Assembly (NCBI GenBank): GCA_951813395.1
Contig: OX638356.1
Span: 3,484,501-3,548,500, forward strand
DNA length: 64,000 nt
Direction: 5' to 3'
From: Longimicrobiales bacterium
GTDB lineage: Bacteria; Gemmatimonadota; Gemmatimonadetes; Longimicrobiales; Gaopeijiaceae
Shown: positions 9,092 through 17,180 of the stretch, piece after piece
Layout: each line of letters opens with the position of its first letter
Position numbering within the stretch: position 1 is the first letter of the stretch
Made by a program: the position numbers and the translations under genes
The notes under the pieces: model-generated
Told to the model about the DNA's origin: nothing
Seen by the model: the letters and a program-made list of their open reading frames with translations, nothing else
The model's database searches: none

Positions 9092-9120
9092 TTGACATCC
9101 GGGAAGGCGAGCGCAACACT
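9092..9120 (+). promoter_or_regulatory. possible promoter of the CDF exporter gene
   Basis: A perfect TTGACA box at 9092-9097 is followed after 17 bases by AACACT, a weak -10 match, about 75 bases before the TTG start of the CDF gene. The -35 is convincing and the -10 is poor, so this is tentative. Confidence 0.35.
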
Positions 9121-9193
9121 TTTCTCATATCTGTTTCAAACGAGCGTCGCCGGTTCCCGCGCGAGCCGATTACTTTGACCAGAATCAGGCACC

Positions 9194-10174
9194 TTGACTC
9201 CCGAACACGCTGACTTCGGCCATTCACACGGGCCCGATGCGGTCCAGGATCGTTTCCAGGAGTCGCGGGCTGCAGGCAGACGCAGCCTTACGGCGGCCCT
9301 GGTACTCACCGCCGGATACATGATCGCCGAGGTCATCGGCGGGTTCTACGCAGGCAGTCTTGCCTTGCTCGCCCACGCCGGACATATGCTCACCGACGCA
9401 GTCTTCATCATACTTGCGCTCGTCACCATGCGGTTTTCCGGCCGGTCCACCGCGGAGCACACCTACGGTTTCCACCGGACGGAGGTCCTGGCCGCGCTGA
9501 TCAATGCGCTGACCCTGTGGGGAATCTCGGTGTGGGTGCTGCTCGAAGCCTACCGGCGCATTTTGGAGACGCCCCTGGTCGACGGCACTCTTCTCCTGAT
9601 CGTCGGCGCGATCGGCCTGGTCGTGAACATCACGTCGGTGTGGATACTGCACGGCGCGGCCCAGCGGAATCCAGACGTCGAGAGCACCTTCCAGCACATG
9701 ATCACCGACCTCATGGGTTCAGTGGCCGTGGTCGTCGCAGGCGTGCTGGTGTGGGCCTTTGACTGGCATGTTTCGGACCCGGTCGTCGCCGTCCTGATCG
9801 GCATCCTGATCCTGATGAGCACCTGGCGGCTGCTCTCCCGTGTGGTGGATGTGCTGCTGGAGGGTACGCCCGAACACATCGATCTGTACTCCCTCTGTCA
9901 CAAGATCGAGGAGCTCGATGGCGTGACCGTGATTCACGATGTCCACTGCTGGACCCTGGCCCCCGGATACGTCGCATTCACCGCGCACCTGCTGGTGGAA
10001 AGCGGCTATGAGACCGAAGGAGGGCACGAGTCCCTGCTTGACCGGATTCGCGATATCGCCTACGACGAATTCGAGGTCCAGCACATCACGGTGCAACTGG
10101 AGACGAGCGCGGTTCGCTGCCATGAGGCCCACCATGTGGACCACCTGCTGGCAACGGCGCGGACACCGGTCTGA
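9194..10174 (+). CDS. czcD: CzcD-like cation diffusion facilitator (CDF) metal exporter
   Basis: This inner-membrane antiporter moves Zn2+, Cd2+ or Co2+ from cytoplasm to periplasm in exchange for protons. It is 326 aa with six predicted transmembrane helices and a C-terminal cytoplasmic domain. The metal site residues are in place: His64 and Asp68 in HMLTD of helix 2, and His168 and Asp172 in HMITD of helix 5. The N-terminus carries a short His run (HADFGHSH). The C-terminal domain contains HDVHCWTL, as in CzcD/ZitB. The start is a TTG with only a weak upstream purine stretch. It is divergent from the czcCBA-like operon and probably shares its regulation. Confidence 0.92.
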   Translation: MTPEHADFGHSHGPDAVQDRFQESRAAGRRSLTAALVLTAGYMIAEVIGGFYAGSLALLAHAGHMLTDAVFIILALVTMRFSGRSTAEHTYGFHRTEVLAALINALTLWGISVWVLLEAYRRILETPLVDGTLLLIVGAIGLVVNITSVWILHGAAQRNPDVESTFQHMITDLMGSVAVVVAGVLVWAFDWHVSDPVVAVLIGILILMSTWRLLSRVVDVLLEGTPEHIDLYSLCHKIEELDGVTVIHDVHCWTLAPGYVAFTAHLLVESGYETEGGHESLLDRIRDIAYDEFEVQHITVQLETSAVRCHEAHHVDHLLATARTPV

Positions 10175-10230
10175 GCCGGCGCGGAAGCATCGGCGGCCGA
10201 AGTACGCCGGGGTTCTTTTCCGCGTACTGC

Positions 10231-10461
10231 CTACACACCCCTCCGATATGCCCAGATGAGAACGGCGATGCCGATCACGTACGCGGTGAGCAGGTAGGTG
10301 AAGAGGAAGGGCATCCCCAGGATCCAGGGCTCGACGCGGTTGACCAGGCCGTGCACGATGGGTGGCTGGGCCAGCGCCATGGCCACGAGGAACGCGATCG
10401 ACGCGATCCAGCCGTTGCGGGTGCGGGGCAGGTAGTGGGAGCGCGGGATCTTCATGGGCAT
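10231..10461 (-). CDS. DUF3311-like small membrane protein
   Basis: This 76-aa protein has two hydrophobic helices and the motif NRVEPWILGMPFLFTYLL, which resembles DUF3311 proteins. Those are normally encoded just before a sodium:solute symporter. Here no symporter follows: the downstream neighbour is the convergent CDF gene, 56 bases away. It may be an orphan left by rearrangement. Two adjacent Met codons (10461 and 10455) could serve as start and neither has a clear ribosome-binding site. The family call is from the motif only. Confidence 0.55.
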   Translation of the reverse strand: MPMKIPRSHYLPRTRNGWIASIAFLVAMALAQPPIVHGLVNRVEPWILGMPFLFTYLLTAYVIGIAVLIWAYRRGV

Positions 10462-10499
10462 GTGGCCGGAGCGGGTGGATGCGCGGGTGATGCTTTGAA

Positions 10500-10690
10500 C
10501 AATTGGTAGTGCGCCGGCGGCGCAACCCGAATCTCCCGGCTCACCTCGTCGATGTCCTCGCCCCGCACAGCCGCAAGACCACCTCGGCCTTCCGTTGCGT
10601 GCTCCGCCGCTTCGGCAGGCCCTCCGGCCGGCCGCGGCTATTCGCCAAATCCAGGGTTGCTAAACTACTGTCCAGAGAGATCGGGGGCAC
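10500..10690 (-). pseudogene. frameshifted transposase OrfA remnant (helix-turn-helix)
   Basis: Reading the minus strand from about 10,640 gives GRPEGLPKRRSTQRKAEVVL followed by RL. The frame then slips by one base (near 10,575) into RGEDIDEVSREIRVAPP. Joined, these give a helix-turn-helix like that of OrfA proteins of IS3-type elements (pattern KAEVVLRLLRGED...VSRE). A single missing base in CTG(C)TG explains the break. Nothing of the rest of the transposase is visible, so this is a dead fragment. It lies next to the 118-bp repeat and may belong to the same lost element. Confidence 0.45.
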
Positions 10691-10733
10691 TATACCCGCT
10701 CCCGAAGTCTTGAGCCCTTACAAGAAAGCGCAT

Positions 10734-10851
10734 AGAAATTCCCGCAATCTGGCGAGATTTCCCCGCTATTTCAGCACGGCGGGAGCAACTCCAGTTTGGG
10801 AGCAAGAAACGCAGATCGTGCAGTCCTGATTGAACTTACGTGATTTCTTGC
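10734..10851. repeat. 118-bp dispersed repeat, copy 1 (unoccupied IS1111 target)
   Basis: This segment aligns over 118 bases with 45759-45876, including the well-conserved block CGCAGATCGTGC. In the other copy the homology is interrupted exactly here by an IS1111-group element and resumes after it: ...TTGC|CGTGATTC here versus ...CTGC|IS|CGTGATTC there. The repeat has no open frame I recognise. It borders both the transposase scrap and the truncated toxin gene, so it may be the end of a lost mobile element. Confidence 0.6.
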
Positions 10852-11063
10852 CGTGATTCCGACCCTTGTTGCTCCGCCGCTGAGGCCGTGCCCCGCCTAC
10901 CCAGCTTGATATACCGGTGCAGGATTTCCTGAAGAACTTCCGTCGACGTCACCAGCCGAAGGCTCTGCCGGCGCGCACCATGAAAGAACCCGCGCGCCTC
11001 GTCCCGGAGAGGATGTTCCGACCCCACGAAGTACATGAAGACGTTCGTGTCGACGAAAACCAA
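10836..11063 (-). pseudogene. truncated PIN-domain (VapC-type) toxin
   Basis: This is an N-terminal part of a PIN ribonuclease toxin. It starts at a TTG (LVFVDTNVFMYFVGSEHPLR) with the first catalytic Asp in VDTN. It continues through LVTSTEVLQEILHRYIKLG, including the conserved Glu. A PIN toxin of this type needs about 130 residues, but after some 58 codons the sequence changes into the edge of the 118-bp repeat and ends at residue 75. The later acidic residues are missing, so the enzyme should be dead. It sits directly after the antitoxin remnant. Confidence 0.7.
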
Positions 11064-11338
11064 TCGACCTCCAGGTCCGGATATCGCGTCTCCACGAGTA
11101 TCCGCTTGACCTCCGACCAATCCGGCTCCCGGGACCCGGGCGGATGCCGTGCATCGCAACGCGCGGCGAAGTCGCGCAGTTCCTCGATGGTGAACAGCCG
11201 GGGACGCGCCGACGCCAGCTTCTCCTCCGCCGCCTCGCGCATCCACCGTCCCAGCGATTTCCCCTCGCGCTCCGCCTGCGCCTAGTACCGGGCCTTTGCG
11301 GTCTCCTTCACGACAAAATGAATGCGCGACATGGCCAT
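11064..11338 (-). pseudogene. VapB-like antitoxin with premature amber stop
   Basis: From ATG 11338 the frame reads MAMSRIHFVVKETAKARY and then TAG at codon 19. It resumes in the same frame as AQAEREGKSLGRWMREAAEE and later TIEELRDFAARCDARH. The whole reads as one antitoxin of about 90 aa whose codon 19 has become a stop. The end also lacks its own stop before the toxin start and runs on into the toxin region. With the toxin also truncated, the pair is a decayed toxin-antitoxin module. Re-initiation at the internal ATG (MREAAEE) is possible but would lose the N-terminal DNA-binding part. Confidence 0.7.
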
Positions 11339-11344
11339 TCCTGT

Positions 11345-11390
11345 GCAAACAAATGGTGCATGGTGCATTATAGTGGTACAACCACGTCGG
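11345..11390 (-). promoter_or_regulatory. promoter and operator-like palindrome of the decayed toxin-antitoxin pair
   Basis: On the minus strand a perfect TATAAT (11372-11367) lies about 30 bases upstream of the antitoxin ATG. Immediately upstream of this -10 is the palindrome GTGGT-ACA-ACCAC (11373-11385). A direct repeat ATGGTGCATGGTGC follows downstream. This is the usual layout of an autoregulated toxin-antitoxin promoter. The control region looks better preserved than the genes. Confidence 0.5.
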
Positions 11391-11405
11391 GCCGTCAACC
11401 CCGGG

Positions 11406-13865
11406 CTAGCGCGCCAGCTCCAGCCTCCCGTCCACGAACACCCAGCTCGGCAAGACCCGGTAGTCGAACGGATGCCCCTCGAGGACTACGAAGTCGGCGT
11501 CCTTGCCCACCTCGATGCTGCCGATGCGGTCGGCCATGTCGAGCATCTCCGCGGCGTTCAGCGTCGCCATCTTCAGGGCTTCGACCTCGGGCACGCCGTT
11601 GCGGAACGCCCACGCCGAGTTGAGGATCGGTTCCCCGCCCAGCCGCCCGATCGGCGAGGCCCGGCGCGATGCGCCCGGGCCGTAGAACGCCACCTTCACG
11701 CCCGCGCGGGTGAGGATCGCGGGGCCCTCGACGCTCCAGCCCTCGCCGCCCCCGCGGATGTCCGATGCGTAGCTCCCGGAGTTGCCCAGAATGACGCCGG
11801 CGCCGAGGGCGGCGAGTTCGTCCGCAAAGCGGTGGGCCTCGACCCCACCGGTCAGGACGAGCCGCAGGTCGAAGAGGCGCGCCAGCGAGATCGCCGACCT
11901 GATCTCCGGGACCCGGTCGGCGTGGACGACCGCGGGAACTTCACCCAGCAGCACAGGCAGGAGCGCTTCCATGCGCGGGTTGTAGTCAGGGTCGGTGGGG
12001 CCGATGCCGGGGCTTCGGGCGTCGGCGTAGGCGCGCGCCGAGTCAAGGGTCAGCATGACCACCGTGGGTTCCGACAGGTCCCAGCGCTCGCCCGCCTCGA
12101 ACGTCATCGCGAACACCATGCTCGCCGGCTCCCGCCGCACCATCTTTTCGAAATCCATGCCGGGCGTCTTGATCACGACCCCGCTGCCGCCGACCATGTT
12201 GGCGGTGCCCGGCGTCACATGGATCGCGGTCACGCCGATGTTCGTGTTGACCCGGTACGAGGGGAACCAGGGGTCGACCGCATAGAGCGCGTTCATCTCG
12301 GGCACGACGGGTCCGGTCAGTTCGTCGTTCTGCACCTGCCACTTCAGGTCGCCGATCCAGTCGTTGGGAAAGGCGCGCGCGATGATCGTCCCGGGCATGA
12401 CGACGCGGCCGCCGACGTCCATCGCGGGCATGCCGGCAGGCGGGTCGGCCCCGGCCCGTACCACGGTGAACCGGCCGTCTTCGACCACCAGGGTCGCGTT
12501 CTCGAGCGCACCGTCGCTGATGGTGAAGACGTGGGCACCGGTGATCGCGAAGCTCTCGTCGTCCGGCCCGATCGCTCCCGTCACCGGCCCGAACGGCCCC
12601 ACCGCGCGAGGTTCGTCCGGCTGAAGCAAACGGGCGCGTTCATACTCGATTCGGCCGTCCACAATCACCCGCTCGATCCGGTCGGCCGTCAGGTCCAGGA
12701 AGTGGCCGTCGAGGAGCACCAGGTCGGCGTCCTTGCCTGCCTCTATGCTGCCCACGCGGTGCTGCAGTCCCATCGCGCGGGCGCCGTTGATGGTCATGAC
12801 CTCCAGCGCCTGCCGGTCGGTCAGGCCGTGACGCGCCAGGAAGGCCCCGTATTCGCGGAAGTCCTTGAAGTGCTGCCGTGACATGTCGGTCTGGATACTG
12901 GCGTTGACACCCGCATCGAGCAGCACCTCGAGCAGGTTGATGGGCTCGGGATCGTTGAAGTACTGCACGATCATCATCGGGCCGATGACCGGAATCACCT
13001 TGGTCCCGGCAAGGAGTTCCGCGAGCGGAAACACCTCTTCCGCGTGGGCGAGAGCCAGCCGGTCGACGAAGCCGTACTTGCGGGCCAGCCGCAGCACCAT
13101 CATGACCTCGCTGGGGTAGTGCGAGTGCGCGTGCACCATGACGTCGCCCCGGATCACCGCCGCGAAGGCTTCCAGCCGCTCGTCGGGCTCGGGCGCCGGG
13201 CCCAGGCCGGACGCGTGGGCCTCCTGCCGATCCAGGTATTGCCTCGCCCGCCGGAAATGGTCGTCCGCGGTGGCGTACCACCCCATGACCGTCTGCGGCG
13301 TCTCGCCCGGACGCAGCTTGACGAGCGGGCGCACCGCCATCTTGAGGTCGACGTAGGGCTTGAGGATCATGTCGGGCCCGGGCTCGCGCTTCATCTTGAG
13401 CGCCACCGACTGCCCGCTCGAAATGACGCCGCTGCCCGAGCGCGTGATCACCGAAGTCACCCCGCCGGAAAGCGCGACCTGGATCGTGGGGTCGTTCAGG
13501 TCGAGGTGCTCGACCGCCTTCCACTCGGCGGTGACGGGCTCATCGGGCCGCGACCAGCTCATTGGGTCCAGCGCGAAATGCGCGTGCGCGTCGATCATTC
13601 CCGGGATCACCACTTCCGCCTCGTAGACGCGCGCGTCGGGGGGCGCGGCGACCGACGTCCCCACTGCGGCAATGACCCCGTCCCGCAGCAGGATCTCGCC
13701 CGGCGTGAGGGTGCCGTTGGTGACAGTGTGGATTGTCCGGGCGCGGATCAGAATCGGCGCGTCCTGCCCGGTTGCCGGCGCCGGTGCGCCTGCAAGAAGG
13801 GTCGCGATGGCCAGCGCGGCGAGGCGACCGGCTCCCGGCCACCGGACCACGCATCCGCGGCTCAC
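11406..13865 (-). CDS. exported double-domain amidohydrolase
   Basis: The 819-aa protein has a signal peptide (LAALAIATLLAGAPAPATGQ) and two amidohydrolase-like halves in tandem. The first (about residues 35-420) has the metal-site motif GMIDAHAHF, His residues in VHAHSHYP and LAHAEE, and a late Asp in NASIQTD, followed by the family end GSIEAGKDADLVLLDGHFL. The second (about 435-819) has the same architecture and ending (GSIEVGKDADFVVLEGHPFD). Where the HxH motif should be it reads VMPGTIIARAFPND, so its metal site looks lost. The GTG start overlaps the stop of the upstream propeller gene by four bases (GTGA). Substrate is unknown; relatives include prolidase- and imidazolonepropionase-like enzymes. 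Confidence 0.8.
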   Translation of the reverse strand: MSRGCVVRWPGAGRLAALAIATLLAGAPAPATGQDAPILIRARTIHTVTNGTLTPGEILLRDGVIAAVGTSVAAPPDARVYEAEVVIPGMIDAHAHFALDPMSWSRPDEPVTAEWKAVEHLDLNDPTIQVALSGGVTSVITRSGSGVISSGQSVALKMKREPGPDMILKPYVDLKMAVRPLVKLRPGETPQTVMGWYATADDHFRRARQYLDRQEAHASGLGPAPEPDERLEAFAAVIRGDVMVHAHSHYPSEVMMVLRLARKYGFVDRLALAHAEEVFPLAELLAGTKVIPVIGPMMIVQYFNDPEPINLLEVLLDAGVNASIQTDMSRQHFKDFREYGAFLARHGLTDRQALEVMTINGARAMGLQHRVGSIEAGKDADLVLLDGHFLDLTADRIERVIVDGRIEYERARLLQPDEPRAVGPFGPVTGAIGPDDESFAITGAHVFTISDGALENATLVVEDGRFTVVRAGADPPAGMPAMDVGGRVVMPGTIIARAFPNDWIGDLKWQVQNDELTGPVVPEMNALYAVDPWFPSYRVNTNIGVTAIHVTPGTANMVGGSGVVIKTPGMDFEKMVRREPASMVFAMTFEAGERWDLSEPTVVMLTLDSARAYADARSPGIGPTDPDYNPRMEALLPVLLGEVPAVVHADRVPEIRSAISLARLFDLRLVLTGGVEAHRFADELAALGAGVILGNSGSYASDIRGGGEGWSVEGPAILTRAGVKVAFYGPGASRRASPIGRLGGEPILNSAWAFRNGVPEVEALKMATLNAAEMLDMADRIGSIEVGKDADFVVLEGHPFDYRVLPSWVFVDGRLELAR

Positions 13866-15610
13866 GGCAACCCCAGCCGGTCCAGGAACGGCCCCACCTC
13901 GAGCAGCACGATGTCGTCACGCTTCCGCAGTTCACGCAGGAACGGTCCCTTGTGACCCGCGCCGTAGGTCAGCAGAAAGCGCGCGCCTTCGCCCCGGTGC
14001 TCGTCCAGCGCGCGTTCGATGTTCGCCCAGTGCGAGGCGTTGATCGGGTCCCAGCCGCCGGGCCCCAGGTCCTCGTCGAAAAGGCGGGCGTACACCTGCA
14101 TGCGGATGTCGTAGGCCGCATCGTAGGCGTCGGTGTGGATCCAGCGGGGATCGTCCCCTGCACCGCCCGCGGCCAGCGCCTCGGCCGACTCGGCGGCGGC
14201 AGCCCGATACTGCGCCCACTGCTCCGCCCTCGCGGGATCATTCGCATACGCGTCCAGGTACACGGCCCGGAAATCCGACATCGGCTCGGTCCAGCCCGCG
14301 GTCGGAATCACCACGAAGTTCAGCTCGTCCGACAACGGGAAAAGGCCCTCCATGTACTCGGGAAACCGCCGCACACGGGGCTCTTCGACGGTGCCGGTTT
14401 CCCGGTATTCCGACCAGGCACGTTCCCACCGGTTGGGCGGGATCTCGGTCAGCCAGTAGTCCGGGTCGATCTCCCGGACCAGATCGCGGACGATCTGGAG
14501 GCTGAACAGGTCACTCGTGTTGTGGCCGCCGTGGATCACACCGACAACGACGACCTCGCTGGGCGCGGCGCCACCGGAGGCGACCGGGGCGGTTTCGGTC
14601 ACCGGAACCAGTTCGACCAGCGTGCCGGCGACCTCGTTGGCCACGAACACGCGCTCCCCGTCCGGATGCACCCGCACCACGATCGGCTGCTCTCCCACCT
14701 CGATCCGCTGGACCACCGCGCGCGCCTCGAGGTCCACCACCGACACCGTATTGCCGCCGGCGTTGTTGACGATCGCATGCCGGCCGTCTTCCGGGACCGC
14801 CACCGAAAAGGGCCGCGGCCCCAGCCCGTCGGAAACGCGCCCCGTGACCTCGAACGACGCCGTATTGACGAAGGCCAGCTCGTCGGAGCCGCCGCAAGCC
14901 ACGATGTACGTGACCTGATCGGGCGTCAGCGCCCCTCCCGGCGGACCCGGGCAGACATCGACCGTGGCATCGGTTTCGGCGTTGAGGAGGTCGATCACGG
15001 AGACGGTTCCCGCGTCCATGTTGGGCACGAACGCGTGCGAACCATCCCACATCACGTCGGCGGGATAGGGTCGGCCGCCGGTTTCGTGGGACCGGACCGG
15101 GACCCCGGTGCGGGTGTCCACGACCCAGAGACGATCGGCGAACTCGCTCGTGACCCAGGCCTGGCCGCGCACGGTGCCGGGCGTGAACAGCGACGGCCCC
15201 GCGCCCATGTTCCAGACCGCGCCGGGGATGATCCGGCCGTCCGCGCCGAGTGCGATCAGCGTGGAGTCCGTGAACTGGGTGACGAGCCAGCCGTCCCCGG
15301 CGCGGATGAGGTCGAGGGGCGTCGTGCCGGCGTCCCACCGGACGATCACCGCCGGGCCCGTGAGGTCGACGACCGCGATGCGACCGTCGCCGCTGAGCGC
15401 TACGTATGCGGTGTCGCCGTCCGCGCTGAAACGGATGCCGTGTGGGGCGGCGCCCACTTCGAGGACGGCGCCGATTCGGAAGGGACCCGTCGCAAGCTGG
15501 TCGGAGGCGGGCTCGCCGCAGGCCGAGAGGACCATGGCCGCCAGAACGGCGAGGCCGATGGCTCCAAGGGCTCGTCGGGCGCCCGGCCTGGATCCCTTCG
15601 CATTGGTCAT
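13862..15610 (-). CDS. YVTN beta-propeller lipoprotein fused to a TraB/Tiki-like domain
   Basis: The start ATG (MTNAKGSRPGARRAL) gives 582 aa; a lipoprotein signal ends in MVLSACGEP. Residues about 45-370 form a YVTN-type propeller with repeated units such as GDTAYVALSGDGRIAVVDL and NNAGGNTVSVVDLEARAV. The last 200 residues are different: VVVVGVIHGGHNTSDLFSL, an acidic LTEIPPNRWERAW segment, and LLTYGAGHKGPFLREL. The paired GxxHGGH and GAGHKG motifs suggest a TraB/Tiki/ChaN-type hydrolase fold, which I infer from motifs only. The gene is translationally coupled to the downstream double amidohydrolase, so the two may act on the same exported substrate. Confidence 0.75.
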   Translation of the reverse strand: MTNAKGSRPGARRALGAIGLAVLAAMVLSACGEPASDQLATGPFRIGAVLEVGAAPHGIRFSADGDTAYVALSGDGRIAVVDLTGPAVIVRWDAGTTPLDLIRAGDGWLVTQFTDSTLIALGADGRIIPGAVWNMGAGPSLFTPGTVRGQAWVTSEFADRLWVVDTRTGVPVRSHETGGRPYPADVMWDGSHAFVPNMDAGTVSVIDLLNAETDATVDVCPGPPGGALTPDQVTYIVACGGSDELAFVNTASFEVTGRVSDGLGPRPFSVAVPEDGRHAIVNNAGGNTVSVVDLEARAVVQRIEVGEQPIVVRVHPDGERVFVANEVAGTLVELVPVTETAPVASGGAAPSEVVVVGVIHGGHNTSDLFSLQIVRDLVREIDPDYWLTEIPPNRWERAWSEYRETGTVEEPRVRRFPEYMEGLFPLSDELNFVVIPTAGWTEPMSDFRAVYLDAYANDPARAEQWAQYRAAAAESAEALAAGGAGDDPRWIHTDAYDAAYDIRMQVYARLFDEDLGPGGWDPINASHWANIERALDEHRGEGARFLLTYGAGHKGPFLRELRKRDDIVLLEVGPFLDRLGLP

Positions 15611-15731
15611 TGCAACGTATCCCCTCACTGGCGCGCGCCCCGGCCTTGAAGCAGAATAGCGTTTCGCGGGCGCGAGCGGCAAACGCGGCGCCCGGCGACG
15701 CCAGCGTCAGTTCTACCGAGGAGGAGACTCG

Positions 15732-17168
15732 ATGATCAGGTTCCCGTTCAAGGCTGCCGCGTGCGGTCTTGCCAGCTTGTGCATGCTGTTTGCAACCGCA
15801 CTACCCGCCGAGGCCCAGCGCCCCGCCCCCGGTTCCGAGGCCGCCGCGTACATCGCCGTCGATGCGGGCACCGTGGTGCTGCAGGGCGTCACCCTGCTCG
15901 ACGGCACCGGCGCTCCCGCCGCGCGCGACCGGACCGTCGTCATCGAGGGCAACCGGATCACCGCCGTCGGCGCCGCAGGCGACGTGGCGATTCCCGACGG
16001 CGCCGAGGTGATGGATCTGTCCGGCCACACCGTCATGCCCGGGATGGTCGGCCTCCACAACCACCTTTTCTACATGGCCGCGGGCGGCCGCATGCATCCG
16101 ATGAGCTACACGGGCCAGCGGCTCTATCTCGGTTCGGGGGTCACAAGCATCCGGACGACGGGAAGCCTCGCGACGTACGCCGAGCTCAACCTGAAGGACG
16201 AGATAGAGCGCGGGCTGCAGCCGGGGCCGCGGATCCATATCACGGCGCCCTATATGACCGGCGACGAGAGCCTCAACATCATGACGCGCTTCAGGAGTCC
16301 GGAGCAGGCGCGGCGGTTCGTGCGCTACTGGGCGGCCGAGGGCGCGACGTGGCTAAAGGCCTACACAACGATCAGCGGCGAGGACCTGGCCGCGGCGATC
16401 GACGAGGCGCACAGGGTGGGACTCAAGGTCACGGGACACCTGTGTTCGATCAGCTTCACCGAGGCGGTCGAACTGGGCATCGACAACATCGAGCACGGCC
16501 TGGGGACCAACAGCGACTACGTGCCGGGCAAGGCGAAGGACGAGTGTCCGGCCGACCTTTGGGACCATGCGGAGGCGGTGGACGTGGAGGGGCCCGAGGT
16601 CGCGTCCACGTTCGACGCGATGATCGAGAACGATGTCGCGATGACCTCGACGCTGGCCGTGTACGAGCTGTTCGTGCAGGGGCGCCCGACCCGCGACGCG
16701 CGCACGCTCGCCGCGATGGCGCCGTCGGTGAGGGAAGACTACCTCGCGGCCAAGGCCCAGATCGACGAGATCGGGCGCCCGGAGGCGGGATTCCTCAACG
16801 CGATGGCCTACGAGAAGGCGTTCCATGACCGCGGCGGCATCCTGGCCGCGGGCGTGGACCCGACGGGGAACGGCGGCGCGCTGGCGGGCTACGGCGACCA
16901 GCGCAACTACGAGCTCTTCATCGAGGCGGGGTTCTCCCCCGAGGAGGCGGTGCAGGTGCTGAGCGCCAACGGCGCACGGGTGTTGGACGTGATCGACGAC
17001 CTGGGTACGGTCGAAGCCGGCAAGATCGCCGACCTCGTGGTCCTGCGGGGCGACCTGACCGCCGACCCGGCGGTGATCCGCGAAGTGACCATCGTTTTCA
17101 AGGACGGCATCGGCTATGATTCGCCCGCGATGCTTGGGGATGTGACCGGACGGGTGGGTATCAACTAG
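15732..17168 (+). CDS. exported amidohydrolase, tandem copy A
   Basis: This is a 478-aa metal-dependent amidohydrolase with a cleaved signal peptide (CMLFATALPAEAQ). A very strong ribosome-binding site (GAGGAGGAG) precedes the ATG. Metal and catalytic residues are visible: HNH in MVGLHNHLF, Lys in GATWLKAYT, His in KVTGHLCSISF and in DNIEHGLG, and Asp in AAGVDPTGNGG. The family ending GTVEAGKIADLVVLRGD follows. It is divergent from the propeller gene, with starts 121 bases apart, and is followed after 12 bases by a close paralogue. The likely substrates are N-acyl compounds or dipeptides, as in related exported enzymes (inferred). Confidence 0.88.
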   Translation: MIRFPFKAAACGLASLCMLFATALPAEAQRPAPGSEAAAYIAVDAGTVVLQGVTLLDGTGAPAARDRTVVIEGNRITAVGAAGDVAIPDGAEVMDLSGHTVMPGMVGLHNHLFYMAAGGRMHPMSYTGQRLYLGSGVTSIRTTGSLATYAELNLKDEIERGLQPGPRIHITAPYMTGDESLNIMTRFRSPEQARRFVRYWAAEGATWLKAYTTISGEDLAAAIDEAHRVGLKVTGHLCSISFTEAVELGIDNIEHGLGTNSDYVPGKAKDECPADLWDHAEAVDVEGPEVASTFDAMIENDVAMTSTLAVYELFVQGRPTRDARTLAAMAPSVREDYLAAKAQIDEIGRPEAGFLNAMAYEKAFHDRGGILAAGVDPTGNGGALAGYGDQRNYELFIEAGFSPEEAVQVLSANGARVLDVIDDLGTVEAGKIADLVVLRGDLTADPAVIREVTIVFKDGIGYDSPAMLGDVTGRVGIN

Positions 17169-17180
17169 GGAGACTGAAGA

